Positions 17,653-26,308 of a stretch of 64,000 nt of DNA are shown one piece after another (the first letter of the stretch is position 1; the number at the start of each line of letters is the position of its first letter). Source of the stretch: Gudongella sp964575895. Its GTDB lineage: Bacteria; Bacillota; Clostridia; Tissierellales; Tissierellaceae. A model generated the notes under the pieces. That model saw only the letters and a program-made list of their open reading frames with translations, ran no database searches and was not told the origin of the DNA. The stretch spans positions 1-64,000 of the forward strand of contig CAZNTE010000011.1 in NCBI GenBank assembly GCA_964575895.1. Reading direction: 5' to 3'. Made by a program: the position numbers and the translations under genes.

Positions 17653-17775
17653 TATTATACAAAGGACTTATATTAGATCATAATGCCATCTAGAATGGCT
17701 TTATCTTAATGCCTTTAATTAATGAGGAGGTGAGATGGCAAGGGCATTATATTGACATAAAAATTCAACATAACT

Positions 17776-17793
17776 TACTTAGTAGACTAAGTA
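17776..17793 (+). promoter_or_regulatory. 18-base operator-like palindrome upstream of gntP
   Basis: TACTTAGT and ACTAAGTA flank AG in a perfect inverted repeat. A possible -35 (TTGACA at 17752-17757) lies one spacer-length upstream, so the palindrome would overlap the -10/start region of a gntP promoter. No clean -10 is visible, so this is tentative. Confidence 0.35.
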
Positions 17794-17834
17794 GGCACAC
17801 AATTATTAATTACATAGTAAGGGGGATTAGTTTA

Positions 17835-19193
17835 ATGGAAGCAGGTTTTGGTTCACTGATAGTAATGATTCTTAGTATTGTTTTATTAGTATTTTCAATT
17901 ATGAAGCTAAAGGTTCACCCAGTATTCGCACTTATAATTGTAGCAGTTTTAGCAGCATTTGGTTTTGGATTCCCGATCCAAGATATTTTCTCAACGGTAA
18001 CAGGTGGTTTTGGAGGTACAATAGGTAATATAGGTATTGTTATTATATTAGGTTGTTCTATCGGAGTTATCCTTGAAGAGACTGGTGGAGCAATGGTATT
18101 GGCTAATACAATCCTTAAGTGGGTTGGAAGAAAAAATTCTAAACTAGCAATGGCACTTACTGGATACTTAGTATCCATACCGGTATTTTCCGATTCAGCT
18201 ATAGTAATAATGTCACCAGTAGCAAGGGCATTATCAGCTCGTGGGGGTATTCCACTAGTTGCACTACTAGGAGCTTTAAATGCTGGTATTATGGCAACGC
18301 ACACTATGGTTCCTCCTACTCCAGGTCCCATAGCAGCAGCTGGTACTCTTGGAGCAGACTTAGGATTCATGATAGTTCTTGGACTTATATCATCTGCAGC
18401 ATATACCTTTGCTGGAAGTGCTTGGTGTAATAGTAAGTACATGCTAAACAAATATCCAGAACCAGCAGTTATGGACAATGTTGATTTAGCTGATGAATCT
18501 AATTTTGAACTTAGTAATCCAGATGGTAGACCACTTCCAAATGCTGGTATGGCATTTGCAAGTATTCTAATTCCAGTATTATTGATTTGTATAAATTCCT
18601 TCGGTACATTATTCCTTGAAGCTGATTCAGCTGTAAAACCGATTCTTGGATTTATAGGACATCCAATTTTTGCTTTATTTATTGGAGTTGTTATAGCTTT
18701 ATTTATGGATAAAGATAGTATTAGCTTAACTATTTGGCAAAAATGGTTAAACATATCAGTTGAAAAATCAGGATTTATAATATTAGCGACAGGAGCTGCT
18801 GGAGCTTTCGGAGCTGTTTTAAGAGCTTCAGGAGTTGGCACATACTTGGGAGACCTAATAGCTACTACACCACTTCCTGCAGTATTTATACCATTCCTAG
18901 TATCATTATTATTGTCAGTAGCAAATGGTTCTGCAACAGTATCATTATTAACAGGATCAGCAATAATATTGCCACTAATGCCATCATTAGGATTATCACC
19001 AGTTATTGCAGCTTTAGCAATAGCAGCTGGTTCATCTTTCTTCTACCATGCAAATGCAAGTCATTTCTGGGTAGTACTTAAATCAAATGGGGATCTTCCA
19101 ATGAGACAAGGTTTCGATGTTGTGTCTATACCAACAGCATTGGGAAGTTTAGCAGCTATGGCTGTTGTATTTGTAATGTCATTCTTCTTCTAG
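17835..19193 (+). CDS. gntP: GntP-family gluconate/H+ symporter-type permease
   Basis: This 452-residue membrane protein has about 12-14 helices. GntP-family motifs are present: TGGFGGTIGNIGIVIILGC, GVILEETGGA, MATHTMVPPTPGP, and SFFYHANASHFWVV near the C-terminus. The family imports gluconate or related hydroxy-acids with protons. The start is ATG 17835 with AAGGGGG about 9 bases upstream; the longer in-frame start at 17709 would add 42 hydrophilic residues and is unlikely. A strong terminator follows. Substrate specificity within GntP is not determined here. Confidence 0.88.
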   Translation: MEAGFGSLIVMILSIVLLVFSIMKLKVHPVFALIIVAVLAAFGFGFPIQDIFSTVTGGFGGTIGNIGIVIILGCSIGVILEETGGAMVLANTILKWVGRKNSKLAMALTGYLVSIPVFSDSAIVIMSPVARALSARGGIPLVALLGALNAGIMATHTMVPPTPGPIAAAGTLGADLGFMIVLGLISSAAYTFAGSAWCNSKYMLNKYPEPAVMDNVDLADESNFELSNPDGRPLPNAGMAFASILIPVLLICINSFGTLFLEADSAVKPILGFIGHPIFALFIGVVIALFMDKDSISLTIWQKWLNISVEKSGFIILATGAAGAFGAVLRASGVGTYLGDLIATTPLPAVFIPFLVSLLLSVANGSATVSLLTGSAIILPLMPSLGLSPVIAALAIAAGSSFFYHANASHFWVVLKSNGDLPMRQGFDVVSIPTALGSLAAMAVVFVMSFFF

Positions 19194-19203
19194 AGAAGTC
19201 CAT

Positions 19204-19239
19204 AAAACTCCTTAACTCTGGTTAAGGAGTTTTTTTTTA
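19204..19239 (+). terminator. rho-independent terminator
   Basis: AAAACTCCTTAAC faces GTTAAGGAGTTTT and is followed by a run of nine T. It ends gntP. Confidence 0.9.
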
Positions 19240-19281
19240 TAAAAAAATATTACAAAAAGAAATAATTATTTTTAAAAAATG

Positions 19282-19310
19282 TTGACAACGATTTCAAAAC
19301 GTGATAATGT
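19282..19310 (+). promoter_or_regulatory. sigma-A promoter of the fasciclin surface-protein gene
   Basis: TTGACA (19282-19287) is followed after 17 bases by TAATGT (19305-19310); the overlapping GATAAT at 19303 is an alternative -10. The leader to the start codon is about 50 bases. Confidence 0.6.
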
Positions 19311-19365
19311 GGTTTTACAGAACACAATACGAAATTAAAATATAAAAATTTAGAGGAGGATCATC

Positions 19366-20412
19366 ATGAAAAAAGTATTAAGTATTTTATTAGCAGTATT
19401 ATTATTAGTGAACATCCCAGTATTTGCAGAAGATCAGGATATAGTAGATATAGCAGTAGGAAACGAAGACTTCAGTATATTAGTGGCAGCATTGACAGAG
19501 GCGGAATTAGTAGGAGCACTACAAGGTGAAGGACCATTCACAGTATTTGCACCAACAAATGAAGCATTTGGGGCATTATTGGCACAACTTGAAATATCAG
19601 CAGAAGACTTATTGGCACATCCACAATTAAGTGAAGTATTATTATACCATGTAGTATCTGGAAAAGTAATGAGTACAGACCTAGTAAATGGTATGGAAGC
19701 TGAAACATTAAAAGGTGATACTATAAAAGTAGATTTAACAAATGGAGTAAAAATAAATGAATCCACAGTAGTATCAGCAGATATTGAAGCTACAAACGGA
19801 GTTATCCATGTAATTGATTCAGTTTTAGTACCAGCAGATTTTGTACTAAATGCAGCAGAAGAAGCTGAAGGTCAAGACATTGTAGATATAGCAGTAGGAA
19901 ATGAGGATTTTAGTATATTAGTGGCAGCATTGACAGAGGCAGAATTAGTAGGAGCACTACAAGGTGAAGGACCATTCACAGTATTTGCACCAACAAATGA
20001 AGCATTTGGGGCATTATTGGCACAACTTGAAATATCAGCAGAAGACTTATTGGCACATCCACAATTAAGTGAAGTATTATTATACCATGTAGTATCTGGA
20101 AAAGTAATGAGTACAGACCTAGTAAATGGTATGGAAGCTGAAACATTAAAAGGTGATACTATAAAAGTAGATTTAACAAATGGAGTAAAAATAAATGAAT
20201 CCACAGTAGTATCAGCAGATATTGAAGCTACAAACGGAGTTATCCATGTAATTGATTCAGTTTTAGTACCAGCAGATTTTGTACTAAGTGCAGAAGAAGA
20301 AGCTATGGTTGTACTTCCAAGTACTGGTTCAAATGATTTGACTCCAATATTTGGAATAGGTATAATAGCTATAGTAGGTTTAGTAACATTAAGAAAGAGA
20401 ATATTCGGATAA
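19366..20412 (+). CDS. secreted protein with two near-identical fasciclin (FAS1) domains and LPxTG-type anchor
   Basis: This 348-residue protein has a signal peptide (1-22), FAS1 domain 1 (about 24-160), FAS1 domain 2 (about 170-306) and a sorting signal: LPSTG at 317-321, a hydrophobic helix, and the basic tail LRKRIFG. A sortase should link it to peptidoglycan. FAS1 domains mediate adhesion; the H-box/FAPTNEAF motif is present in both copies. The two copies come from a tandem 438-base duplication, with 346 bases fully identical. A regulator gene of XRE/B12-binding type follows after 13 bases and may control it. Confidence 0.93.
   Translation: MKKVLSILLAVLLLVNIPVFAEDQDIVDIAVGNEDFSILVAALTEAELVGALQGEGPFTVFAPTNEAFGALLAQLEISAEDLLAHPQLSEVLLYHVVSGKVMSTDLVNGMEAETLKGDTIKVDLTNGVKINESTVVSADIEATNGVIHVIDSVLVPADFVLNAAEEAEGQDIVDIAVGNEDFSILVAALTEAELVGALQGEGPFTVFAPTNEAFGALLAQLEISAEDLLAHPQLSEVLLYHVVSGKVMSTDLVNGMEAETLKGDTIKVDLTNGVKINESTVVSADIEATNGVIHVIDSVLVPADFVLSAEEEAMVVLPSTGSNDLTPIFGIGIIAIVGLVTLRKRIFG
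19504..20287 (+). repeat. 438-base tandem duplication inside the fasciclin gene
   Basis: Bases 19504-19849 and 19942-20287 are identical over 346 positions with a period of 438. The flanking parts of each unit differ at a few third-codon positions and at the end of each unit. This points to a recent duplication or ongoing gene conversion that keeps the frame. Confidence 0.95.
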
Positions 20413-20425
20413 GGCAGGTGCTATA

Positions 20426-21307
20426 ATGAGCAGCTTTGGAGAAAGATTAAAAAAAGCTAGAATTACAAAGGGAATAACACAAAAAGAGCTTTCCCAAAAA
20501 TTAGGAGTTGCTCAATCTACCATTGCTAATTATGAGAAAAACACAAGATTTCCAGGGAATGAGTTGCTAAAGGAGATTTCTGAATATCTACAAGTAAGTT
20601 TAGATTTCCTTATGGGGATAGATTTAAATGATTCATCTCAATATGATTATATTGAAATTGATCACGATAAAATAGTAAATGAATTCCTTGGAATGTTGTT
20701 GATTGGAGATTCTAATAAAGCTAAGAGAATAATTAAAAATAATCATGACAAAGGTTTAGATCTATTGAATATGATAATCAAAGTTTTTATACCAACGCTT
20801 ATTAGAATTGGAGATCTTTGGGAAAGGAATGAAATTTCAGTAGCTCAAGAACACTATTCATCTGCATTAATAGAAAAGCTATTGGATTATCTATCCGAGT
20901 TAGAACCTGTAAATGAGCAGAGAGTTTTTAAAGCATTATTTATGGTACCGGGGGGAGAAGAACACACCCTATCCTTAAAAATGGCAGCTGAGTTTTTTAG
21001 AAGAAAGGGTTGGAGTATAATATTTATAGGTAGAAGTATACCATTGGAAAGTTTAGTTAGGATAGTAAAAGATAGAAAACCAGATTTATTGGTACTTTCA
21101 GTTCTTACAAAGGCTGGATCAAACAGCTGTGGATATTTAGTACAAGCCTTAAAATCAGAGCTAGATTCTACGAAACCATATATATTAGTTGGAGGTAGAG
21201 GTATTGATTCCAAGATTGAGGCTATAGATATAATTGGATCTGATTTTTATATAGAATCATTACTAGACCTAAAAGAAGAGATAATTAGAATAGAAGAAAT
21301 GATATAA
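20426..21307 (+). CDS. XRE-family regulator with cobalamin (B12)-binding module
   Basis: This 293-residue protein joins an N-terminal Cro/C1-type helix-turn-helix (residues 4-64; TQKELSQKLGVAQSTIANYE) to a methionine-synthase-like cap and B12-binding domain. The cap carries the Wx9EH motif (Trp132, Glu142, His143). The B12 fold shows a variant of DxHxxG with His180 (EEHTLS), then 41 residues, SVL at 225-227, 28 residues, and GG at 256-257. This spacing is that of cobalamin sensors such as CarH/LitR, which normally have a MerR-type DNA-binding domain instead. The extra His of CarH next to the Trp is Glu133 here. It probably regulates transcription in response to cobalamin, perhaps of the fasciclin gene 13 bases upstream. 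Confidence 0.85.
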   Translation: MSSFGERLKKARITKGITQKELSQKLGVAQSTIANYEKNTRFPGNELLKEISEYLQVSLDFLMGIDLNDSSQYDYIEIDHDKIVNEFLGMLLIGDSNKAKRIIKNNHDKGLDLLNMIIKVFIPTLIRIGDLWERNEISVAQEHYSSALIEKLLDYLSELEPVNEQRVFKALFMVPGGEEHTLSLKMAAEFFRRKGWSIIFIGRSIPLESLVRIVKDRKPDLLVLSVLTKAGSNSCGYLVQALKSELDSTKPYILVGGRGIDSKIEAIDIIGSDFYIESLLDLKEEIIRIEEMI

Positions 21308-21342
21308 TGACAATAGCCCTTAGGGGCTGTTGTCAATTTTTT
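21308..21342 (+). terminator. rho-independent terminator
   Basis: TGACAATAGCCC faces GGGGCTGTTGTCA, followed by six T. It ends the fasciclin-regulator transcript. Confidence 0.85.
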
Positions 21343-21376
21343 AAATTTGATTAAATGTATTTAAGGAGTGGTTAAG

Positions 21377-22108
21377 ATGACACAAGATAAATATAAAGAA
21401 TTAGCTCAGGAGATAATGAAATCAGAATATACTGTTGTACTAACTGGCGCAGGAATGTCTACAGAAAGCGGTCTATCTGACTTTAGATCTCCTACAGGGA
21501 TATGGAAAGAGTTTGATCCAATGAAGGTTGCAACTATTAATGCTCTTGTAAATGATTATGATAATTTTCATAAATTTTACACATTAAGAGGAAAATCTAA
21601 CACTACGGCTATGCCCCATGAAGGACATTATATACTTGCCAAATGGGAAGAGCTTGGATTACTAAAATCAGTAATAACTCAAAATGTAGATGATTTTCAC
21701 AAGGTAGCTGGCAGTAAAAATGTATTTAATATTCATGGATCAATTAGAGAGTTTAAGTGTTTTTCATGTGGGAAAGAAGCCACAAAAACTGAGTTTATTG
21801 ACAGAGTACCATGTGAGAATTGTGGTGGAAAACTTAGACCTGGGATAGTTTTATTTGGAGAGGCATTGCCCTCTTATGAATTGGAAAAGTCTATTGAAGA
21901 AGTAAAAAAGGCTGATTTAGTACTTATAATAGGCACTAGTTTGACAGTCTATCCAGCGGCTGGAATCCATAATAGAACATCAGGAAAAGTAGTTTACATA
22001 AATGATGTAAACGAAAGTAGAAAGAAGTTTCACATGGTTATTATTGGTAAAGCTGGGGAAGTGTTAAAAAAAGTTAATGATGAAATTCTACTATTAAATA
22101 AATCTTAG
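21377..22108 (+). CDS. cobB: Sir2-family NAD-dependent protein deacylase
   Basis: This 243-residue protein has sirtuin motifs in order: LTGAGMSTESGLSDFR (NAD pocket), TQNVDD, catalytic His in NIHGS, four zinc Cys (CFSCGK and CENCGG), PGIVLFGEALP, and GTSLTVYPAAG. It removes acyl groups from lysines using NAD in the cytoplasm. I chose ATG 21377 because AAGGAG lies 8 bases upstream; an in-frame GTG at 21368 overlaps that ribosome site. It stands alone after a terminator. Confidence 0.93.
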   Translation: MTQDKYKELAQEIMKSEYTVVLTGAGMSTESGLSDFRSPTGIWKEFDPMKVATINALVNDYDNFHKFYTLRGKSNTTAMPHEGHYILAKWEELGLLKSVITQNVDDFHKVAGSKNVFNIHGSIREFKCFSCGKEATKTEFIDRVPCENCGGKLRPGIVLFGEALPSYELEKSIEEVKKADLVLIIGTSLTVYPAAGIHNRTSGKVVYINDVNESRKKFHMVIIGKAGEVLKKVNDEILLLNKS

Positions 22109-22160
22109 ATTTCATACAATTATCACATATATTTGGTATTCTTATTGTGAGGTGTTTAGT

Positions 22161-22832
22161 ATGATTAAGTTATTGATTGCAGATGATGAAGAACGTATAA
22201 GAGAAGTCATAAAAGAATATGCAGAATTTGAAGGTTATACTGTGGATGAGGCTAAAGATGGAATGGAAGCCATACAAAAAAATCAGGAGAACCAATATGA
22301 TTTAATCCTTATGGATGTCATGATGCCAAAATTAGATGGGTTTTCAGCTGTAAAGGAAATTAGAAAAACCAGTAATACTCCTGTTCTAATGCTTTCTGCA
22401 AGAGGTGAAGAATACGACAAATTATTTGGTTTTGAATTAGGTGTTGATGATTATGTGGTAAAGCCATTTTCACCAAAGGAAGTAATGGCAAGAATAAATG
22501 CTATTATAAACAGAAGCAAACAAAAGGAAAACAATAAAATTTTAGAGTTTACTGGACTAAAAATAGATTTAGATGGTATGGATGTTTATGTAGATGACAG
22601 AAAGATTGACTTAACCCCAAAGGAATATGAGCTTTTAGTTTACTTAGCTCTTAACAGGAATAAAGCTATGCCTAGAGAAAAGCTTTTAAAGGAAGTATGG
22701 GGATATGATTTCTACGGCGATGATAGAACTATAGATACCCACATTAAGATGCTTAGGAATAACATAGAGCCTTACAGAGACTATATTGTAACTCTTAGGG
22801 GTGTTGGGTACAAATTTGAGTATAAGGATTAG
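22161..22832 (+). CDS. OmpR/PhoB-family response regulator
   Basis: This 223-residue protein has a receiver domain (1-120) with the acidic pair Asp8/Asp9, phospho-acceptor Asp52 in LILMDVMMP and Lys in VVKPF. A winged-helix DNA-binding domain follows (about 130-223; LTPKEYELLVYLALNRN, RTIDTHIKMLRNNI, LRGVGYKFE). ATG 22161 has GAGGTG 6 bases upstream; the in-frame GTG at 22152 overlaps that site. The partner sensor kinase gene overlaps by one base. The stimulus is unknown. Confidence 0.95.
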   Translation: MIKLLIADDEERIREVIKEYAEFEGYTVDEAKDGMEAIQKNQENQYDLILMDVMMPKLDGFSAVKEIRKTSNTPVLMLSARGEEYDKLFGFELGVDDYVVKPFSPKEVMARINAIINRSKQKENNKILEFTGLKIDLDGMDVYVDDRKIDLTPKEYELLVYLALNRNKAMPREKLLKEVWGYDFYGDDRTIDTHIKMLRNNIEPYRDYIVTLRGVGYKFEYKD

Positions 22833-24289
22833 TGATTAGAGTGTATAAATCTACCTTTGATAAAAAGACATTAAACTTCAAATTATGGACTTATTTTATA
22901 GGCCTAGTATCTATAATACTAATTACCCTATGGTTATTACAAATCGTCTTTATCAATAGTTTCTATGAGAATATGAAGATGAGAGAAATTAAAAAAGTAG
23001 GGGATCAACTTGTTGACCAATATTCAAGTGAGAGTTTTGAAGATATATTAATTGAAAAGGCTTTATCTGAAGGCATATCTATTAATATTTTAGATGATAC
23101 AGGTAGGTTAGTTTTTCCACTGGAGTTTTTTGATATTATTAGACAACCGAGACTTGAAACAAATACTTTCTCAGAACTATTGACAAATCTATATAAGTCA
23201 AATGATAATACAACCTTATACACACGTGCTGATGATAGAATTGAATTCCCCATATTAACCTATGGGGCAATATTAGAAAACGAACAAGGCTCAAATTATT
23301 TCTTGTACATTAACACAGTACTTGAACCAATAGATTCCACTGTTAATGTCATACAAAATCAGTTAATTATTATTAGTATATTAGCATTTCTTTTGGCAAT
23401 TGGATTAAGTGTTATCATCTCTAGAAAGCTTAGCAAACCAATTGTTCAAATAACAGATCAAGCAAAGAATTTGATGATAGGGAATTATGATGTTGACTTT
23501 GAAAAAGGTTACTATAGAGAAATTGATAATCTAGCAGATACTCTCAATCAGACAACAAGGGAGCTTCAAAGGACGCGGGAGTTAAGACAAGACTTAATGG
23601 CTAACATGACTCATGATCTAAAGACTCCCCTAACTCTAATAAAATCCTATGGGGAAATGATAAGAGATATTTCCGGAGATGATAAGATTAAAAGAGATTA
23701 CCATTTGGGGATCATAATTGATGAGACAGATAGATTAACTAATTTTGTAGATGATATGTTAGATTTATCTAAAGTTCAATCTGGGTTAAAATCTTTAGAT
23801 ATGAAGGAATTTGATATTTATAAGTGTGTGGAGAAAGTTCTGAAACGATTTAATTACTTTGTTGAAAAAGAAAATTTTGAAATTAGATTAAATAAAAAGG
23901 GAGATACTATGGTCATAGGAGATGAACCAAAGGTTGAACAAGCATTGTATAATATTATTATCAATGCTATAAATTATTCCCTTGAGGAAAAAATTGTAAG
24001 AATTAATGTGGAAGAAATTGAAGATAAGTGGGTAAGCGTATCAGTAATTGATAAAGGTGAAGGCATACCTGAAGAAGAACTTAATCTAATTTGGGATAGA
24101 TATTACAGAGGAGGTAAAGATCATACTAGAGGAAAAGCTGGATCTGGAATCGGTCTTGCTATTGTAAAAACCATAGTTAATGCCCATGGTGGTAGATGTT
24201 TTGTAGAAAGTAGTATAGGAAAAGGCAGTACATTTATCCTGCAGTTTATTAAATCAAATAATAAAAAAATTGATGGGGATAGGACTTAA
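22832..24289 (+). CDS. sensor histidine kinase
   Basis: This 485-residue kinase has two membrane helices (about 20-42 and 180-200) flanking an extracellular sensor domain of about 140 residues. A HAMP linker, a HisKA domain with phospho-acceptor His261 (ANMTHDLKTPLTL), and a HATPase domain (DEPKVEQALYNIIINAINYS, DKGEGIPEEEL, GSGIGLAIVKTIV) follow. It starts at GTG 22832, overlapping the regulator stop, so the two are coupled. The sensor region has no domain I recognise. Confidence 0.94.
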   Translation: MIRVYKSTFDKKTLNFKLWTYFIGLVSIILITLWLLQIVFINSFYENMKMREIKKVGDQLVDQYSSESFEDILIEKALSEGISINILDDTGRLVFPLEFFDIIRQPRLETNTFSELLTNLYKSNDNTTLYTRADDRIEFPILTYGAILENEQGSNYFLYINTVLEPIDSTVNVIQNQLIIISILAFLLAIGLSVIISRKLSKPIVQITDQAKNLMIGNYDVDFEKGYYREIDNLADTLNQTTRELQRTRELRQDLMANMTHDLKTPLTLIKSYGEMIRDISGDDKIKRDYHLGIIIDETDRLTNFVDDMLDLSKVQSGLKSLDMKEFDIYKCVEKVLKRFNYFVEKENFEIRLNKKGDTMVIGDEPKVEQALYNIIINAINYSLEEKIVRINVEEIEDKWVSVSVIDKGEGIPEEELNLIWDRYYRGGKDHTRGKAGSGIGLAIVKTIVNAHGGRCFVESSIGKGSTFILQFIKSNNKKIDGDRT

Positions 24290-24312
24290 ATAGAGTTTAA
24301 TTAGAAAAAATT

Positions 24313-24346
24313 AGCATTTAATGTATTTGCATTAAGTGCTTTTTCT
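24313..24346 (+). terminator. rho-independent terminator
   Basis: AGCATTTAATG faces CATTAAGTGCT and is followed by TTTTCTTT. It ends the two-component operon. Confidence 0.75.
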
Positions 24347-24375
24347 TTAGTTTACATCAATAGAAACATTTTTTA

Positions 24376-24384
24376 TGCTACAAT
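24376..24384 (+). promoter_or_regulatory. extended -10 promoter
   Basis: TGC directly before TACAAT (24379-24384) forms an extended -10 about 30 bases upstream of the next gene. No good -35 hexamer is visible. Confidence 0.35.
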
Positions 24385-24413
24385 AAGAAGAAGAAAAGAT
24401 TGGGGTTGAATAT

Positions 24414-24797
24414 ATGTCTATAACAATTTATAGGAAAACTGGATGGATGGGATCAGGCTCAAAAATTGACATAAAGATGAATGGAGAAAAAATAGGAAGA
24501 ATTGAAGAAAATCAAGAAGTAGTTGTTAATCTTTCTGAGAGAAATGGGACAATAAAAGTTACACAATGGGGAATCAAAAGTAATGAACTAGAAGTTCAAG
24601 ATGGAGATAGGGTAAAAATCAAACCAACACCATTTTACATAGCTAGCATGCCTTTGATTTTACTCTTAAATTTTATGAATATATTCATACATGATTTTGA
24701 ATACAAAACTGTAGTTTTTTTGATGATTCTATTCTTTATAGTTTTTTCAATGTATTATTTTAATATGTTCAACTTAGAATTAGTTGAAGATAAATAA
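24414..24797 (+). CDS. small membrane protein of unknown function
   Basis: This 127-residue protein is not a family I recognise. Residues 1-75 form a beta-rich cytoplasmic domain with a PEGA-like feel (IKMNGEKIGRIEENQEVVVNL, then GDRVKIKPTP). Two hydrophobic helices follow (about 77-92 and 97-115), with a short acidic tail. GGGGTTG lies ahead of ATG 24414. It sits after the two-component terminator and is probably monocistronic. Confidence 0.65.
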   Translation: MSITIYRKTGWMGSGSKIDIKMNGEKIGRIEENQEVVVNLSERNGTIKVTQWGIKSNELEVQDGDRVKIKPTPFYIASMPLILLLNFMNIFIHDFEYKTVVFLMILFFIVFSMYYFNMFNLELVEDK

Positions 24798-24953
24798 TCC
24801 TCCGTAGAAATATGGAAAGACTAATATGTTAGATAATATATAATTACTTATAAACATAGGTTTTAGGTGTTAAACACTACTTATAAAGACGCGGGTATTT
24901 CATACCAGTAGATAAGTGTGCAACTAAAATATATATTAAGAAGGTGTTAAAAA

Positions 24954-25481
24954 ATGATAAAAAAAGCAAAAAAGAAATATATAGCTATTGCAATCATAGT
25001 CTTTATTTGCATCCTGTTAGCAACTTATTTTAGACCAAGAACATTGTTTGATACACTAGGACTAGAAGATTTGGAATCCAATGTAATTATCTATTGTGGT
25101 CTTCATGATATTTCTCAAGCAAATAATGAAAATTGGTCTGGTACAGCATCTGAATTGTTAGGACAGTCAAATGAATTATTTGGGCCCTTGTTTCAGGAAG
25201 TTACATTATCCGGACCAGTCTTTTATAAGAAGGCCGTGATAAATCCTGATTTAGTTAACTTATATGTTTCATTGCCAAAAGAGGATGGGATCTATCAACC
25301 AAGGACTGTTGAATTAATTCTATCCTATGGGGATAATTCCGATAAATATTCTGCTTTTATAAATATAGATAATAGGGGGTATTTTGTGACTTCAGGCAAA
25401 TCCGTTATTGCCTCGTTTATTCAGAAGGCTAGAAACAATTATACAGATTCTTCCTTATTACCTTTAGGAGTCGTCGATTGA
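24954..25481 (+). CDS. membrane-anchored extracellular protein of unknown function
   Basis: This 175-residue protein has a basic N-terminus (MIKKAKKKY), one membrane helix (about 9-27) and an outside domain of about 145 residues with no Cys pair or catalytic motif that I recognise. The helix has no lipobox or clear signal cleavage site, so it is probably a membrane anchor. AAGGTG lies ahead of ATG 24954. It has isolated genes on both sides. Confidence 0.65.
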   Translation: MIKKAKKKYIAIAIIVFICILLATYFRPRTLFDTLGLEDLESNVIIYCGLHDISQANNENWSGTASELLGQSNELFGPLFQEVTLSGPVFYKKAVINPDLVNLYVSLPKEDGIYQPRTVELILSYGDNSDKYSAFINIDNRGYFVTSGKSVIASFIQKARNNYTDSSLLPLGVVD

Positions 25482-25647
25482 TAGATAAACTTCTATTTAC
25501 TAAAGCCAGGCTCATTTAATGAAATAAATCAAAGCATAATGTAGGTGGATAGTGTGTTCACAAGACACATCAATTATCTTGTGTGCAATAAAATCACAAT
25601 GTTTAAGAAGATGTATATTTAGAAAATATAAAGAGTAATAGGTTTGC

Positions 25648-25676
25648 TTGTTTTTTTATGCTATATTGGATAAAAT
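25648..25676 (+). promoter_or_regulatory. sigma-A promoter of the HD-domain/tryptophanase operon
   Basis: TTGTTT (25648-25653), 17 bases, then TAAAAT (25671-25676), 30 bases upstream of the HD-domain gene start. Confidence 0.55.
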
Positions 25677-25705
25677 ATATATAAAAGCAGAAAGAAGGGA
25701 TTTGC

Positions 25706-26284
25706 GTGGGAGATTATAGACCAACAAGAGAAGATGCATGGAACCTTTTAAATAAGTATGTGAAAAATGAAAGTCAGATTAAACATGCTTTAGCTGTGGA
25801 AGCAGCAATGGTTCATTTTGCAAAATTATACAATGAAGATGTTGAAAAATGGGGAGTAGTAGGTTTAATACATGATTTAGACTATGACCAATACCCTGAT
25901 GAACATTGTAAGATAACAGAACAGTTACTTAGAGAAGAGAATTGGCCGGAGGATTATATTAGAGGAGTTTTAAGCCACGGCTGGAAATTATGTACTGACG
26001 TAGAGCCTAAGGAAACTATGGAAAAAGTAATATACACAGTAGATGAATTAACCGGATTAATTGCTGCCACTGCCTTAATGAGACCAAGTAAGTCAATTAT
26101 GGACATGGAAGCAAAGAGTGTTAAGAAAAAATGGGGTCAAAAATCATTTGCAGCTGGAGTAGACAGAAGTGTAATTGAAGATGGAGCAAGTATGATGGAT
26201 ATGGAATTAAAAGATATCATACATGAAACCATCCTAGGAATGAGAGAAGTTGCAGAAGAAATTGGATTAAAGGGAGACCTGTAA
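25706..26284 (+). CDS. HD-domain protein
   Basis: This 192-residue soluble protein has HD-superfamily metal-ligand candidates: His27 in QIKHALAVE, the His-Asp pair in GLIHDLDYDQYP (about 55), and a later Asp in YTVDELTGLIAA. The family includes phosphohydrolases, mostly acting on nucleotides; the substrate is unknown here. It begins at GTG 25706 with AAGGGA upstream. Tryptophanase starts 24 bases after its stop, so the two are cotranscribed. Confidence 0.82.
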   Translation: MGDYRPTREDAWNLLNKYVKNESQIKHALAVEAAMVHFAKLYNEDVEKWGVVGLIHDLDYDQYPDEHCKITEQLLREENWPEDYIRGVLSHGWKLCTDVEPKETMEKVIYTVDELTGLIAATALMRPSKSIMDMEAKSVKKKWGQKSFAAGVDRSVIEDGASMMDMELKDIIHETILGMREVAEEIGLKGDL

Positions 26285-26308
26285 TTATAAATATTCGGAG
26301 GTGCTAGG

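Noticed and set aside
17915..18841. 308-codon minus-strand open frame opposite gntP
   Set aside because: Its translation is low-complexity (Ala/Pro/Ile/Thr-rich), has no ribosome site, and lies wholly opposite a clear gntP; it is a shadow frame.
19434..20204. Two identical 110-codon minus-strand frames, and a possible CRISPR-like repeat
   Set aside because: They are antisense images of the duplicated FAS1 domains. The repeat is one pair of 438-base units, not short spaced repeats.
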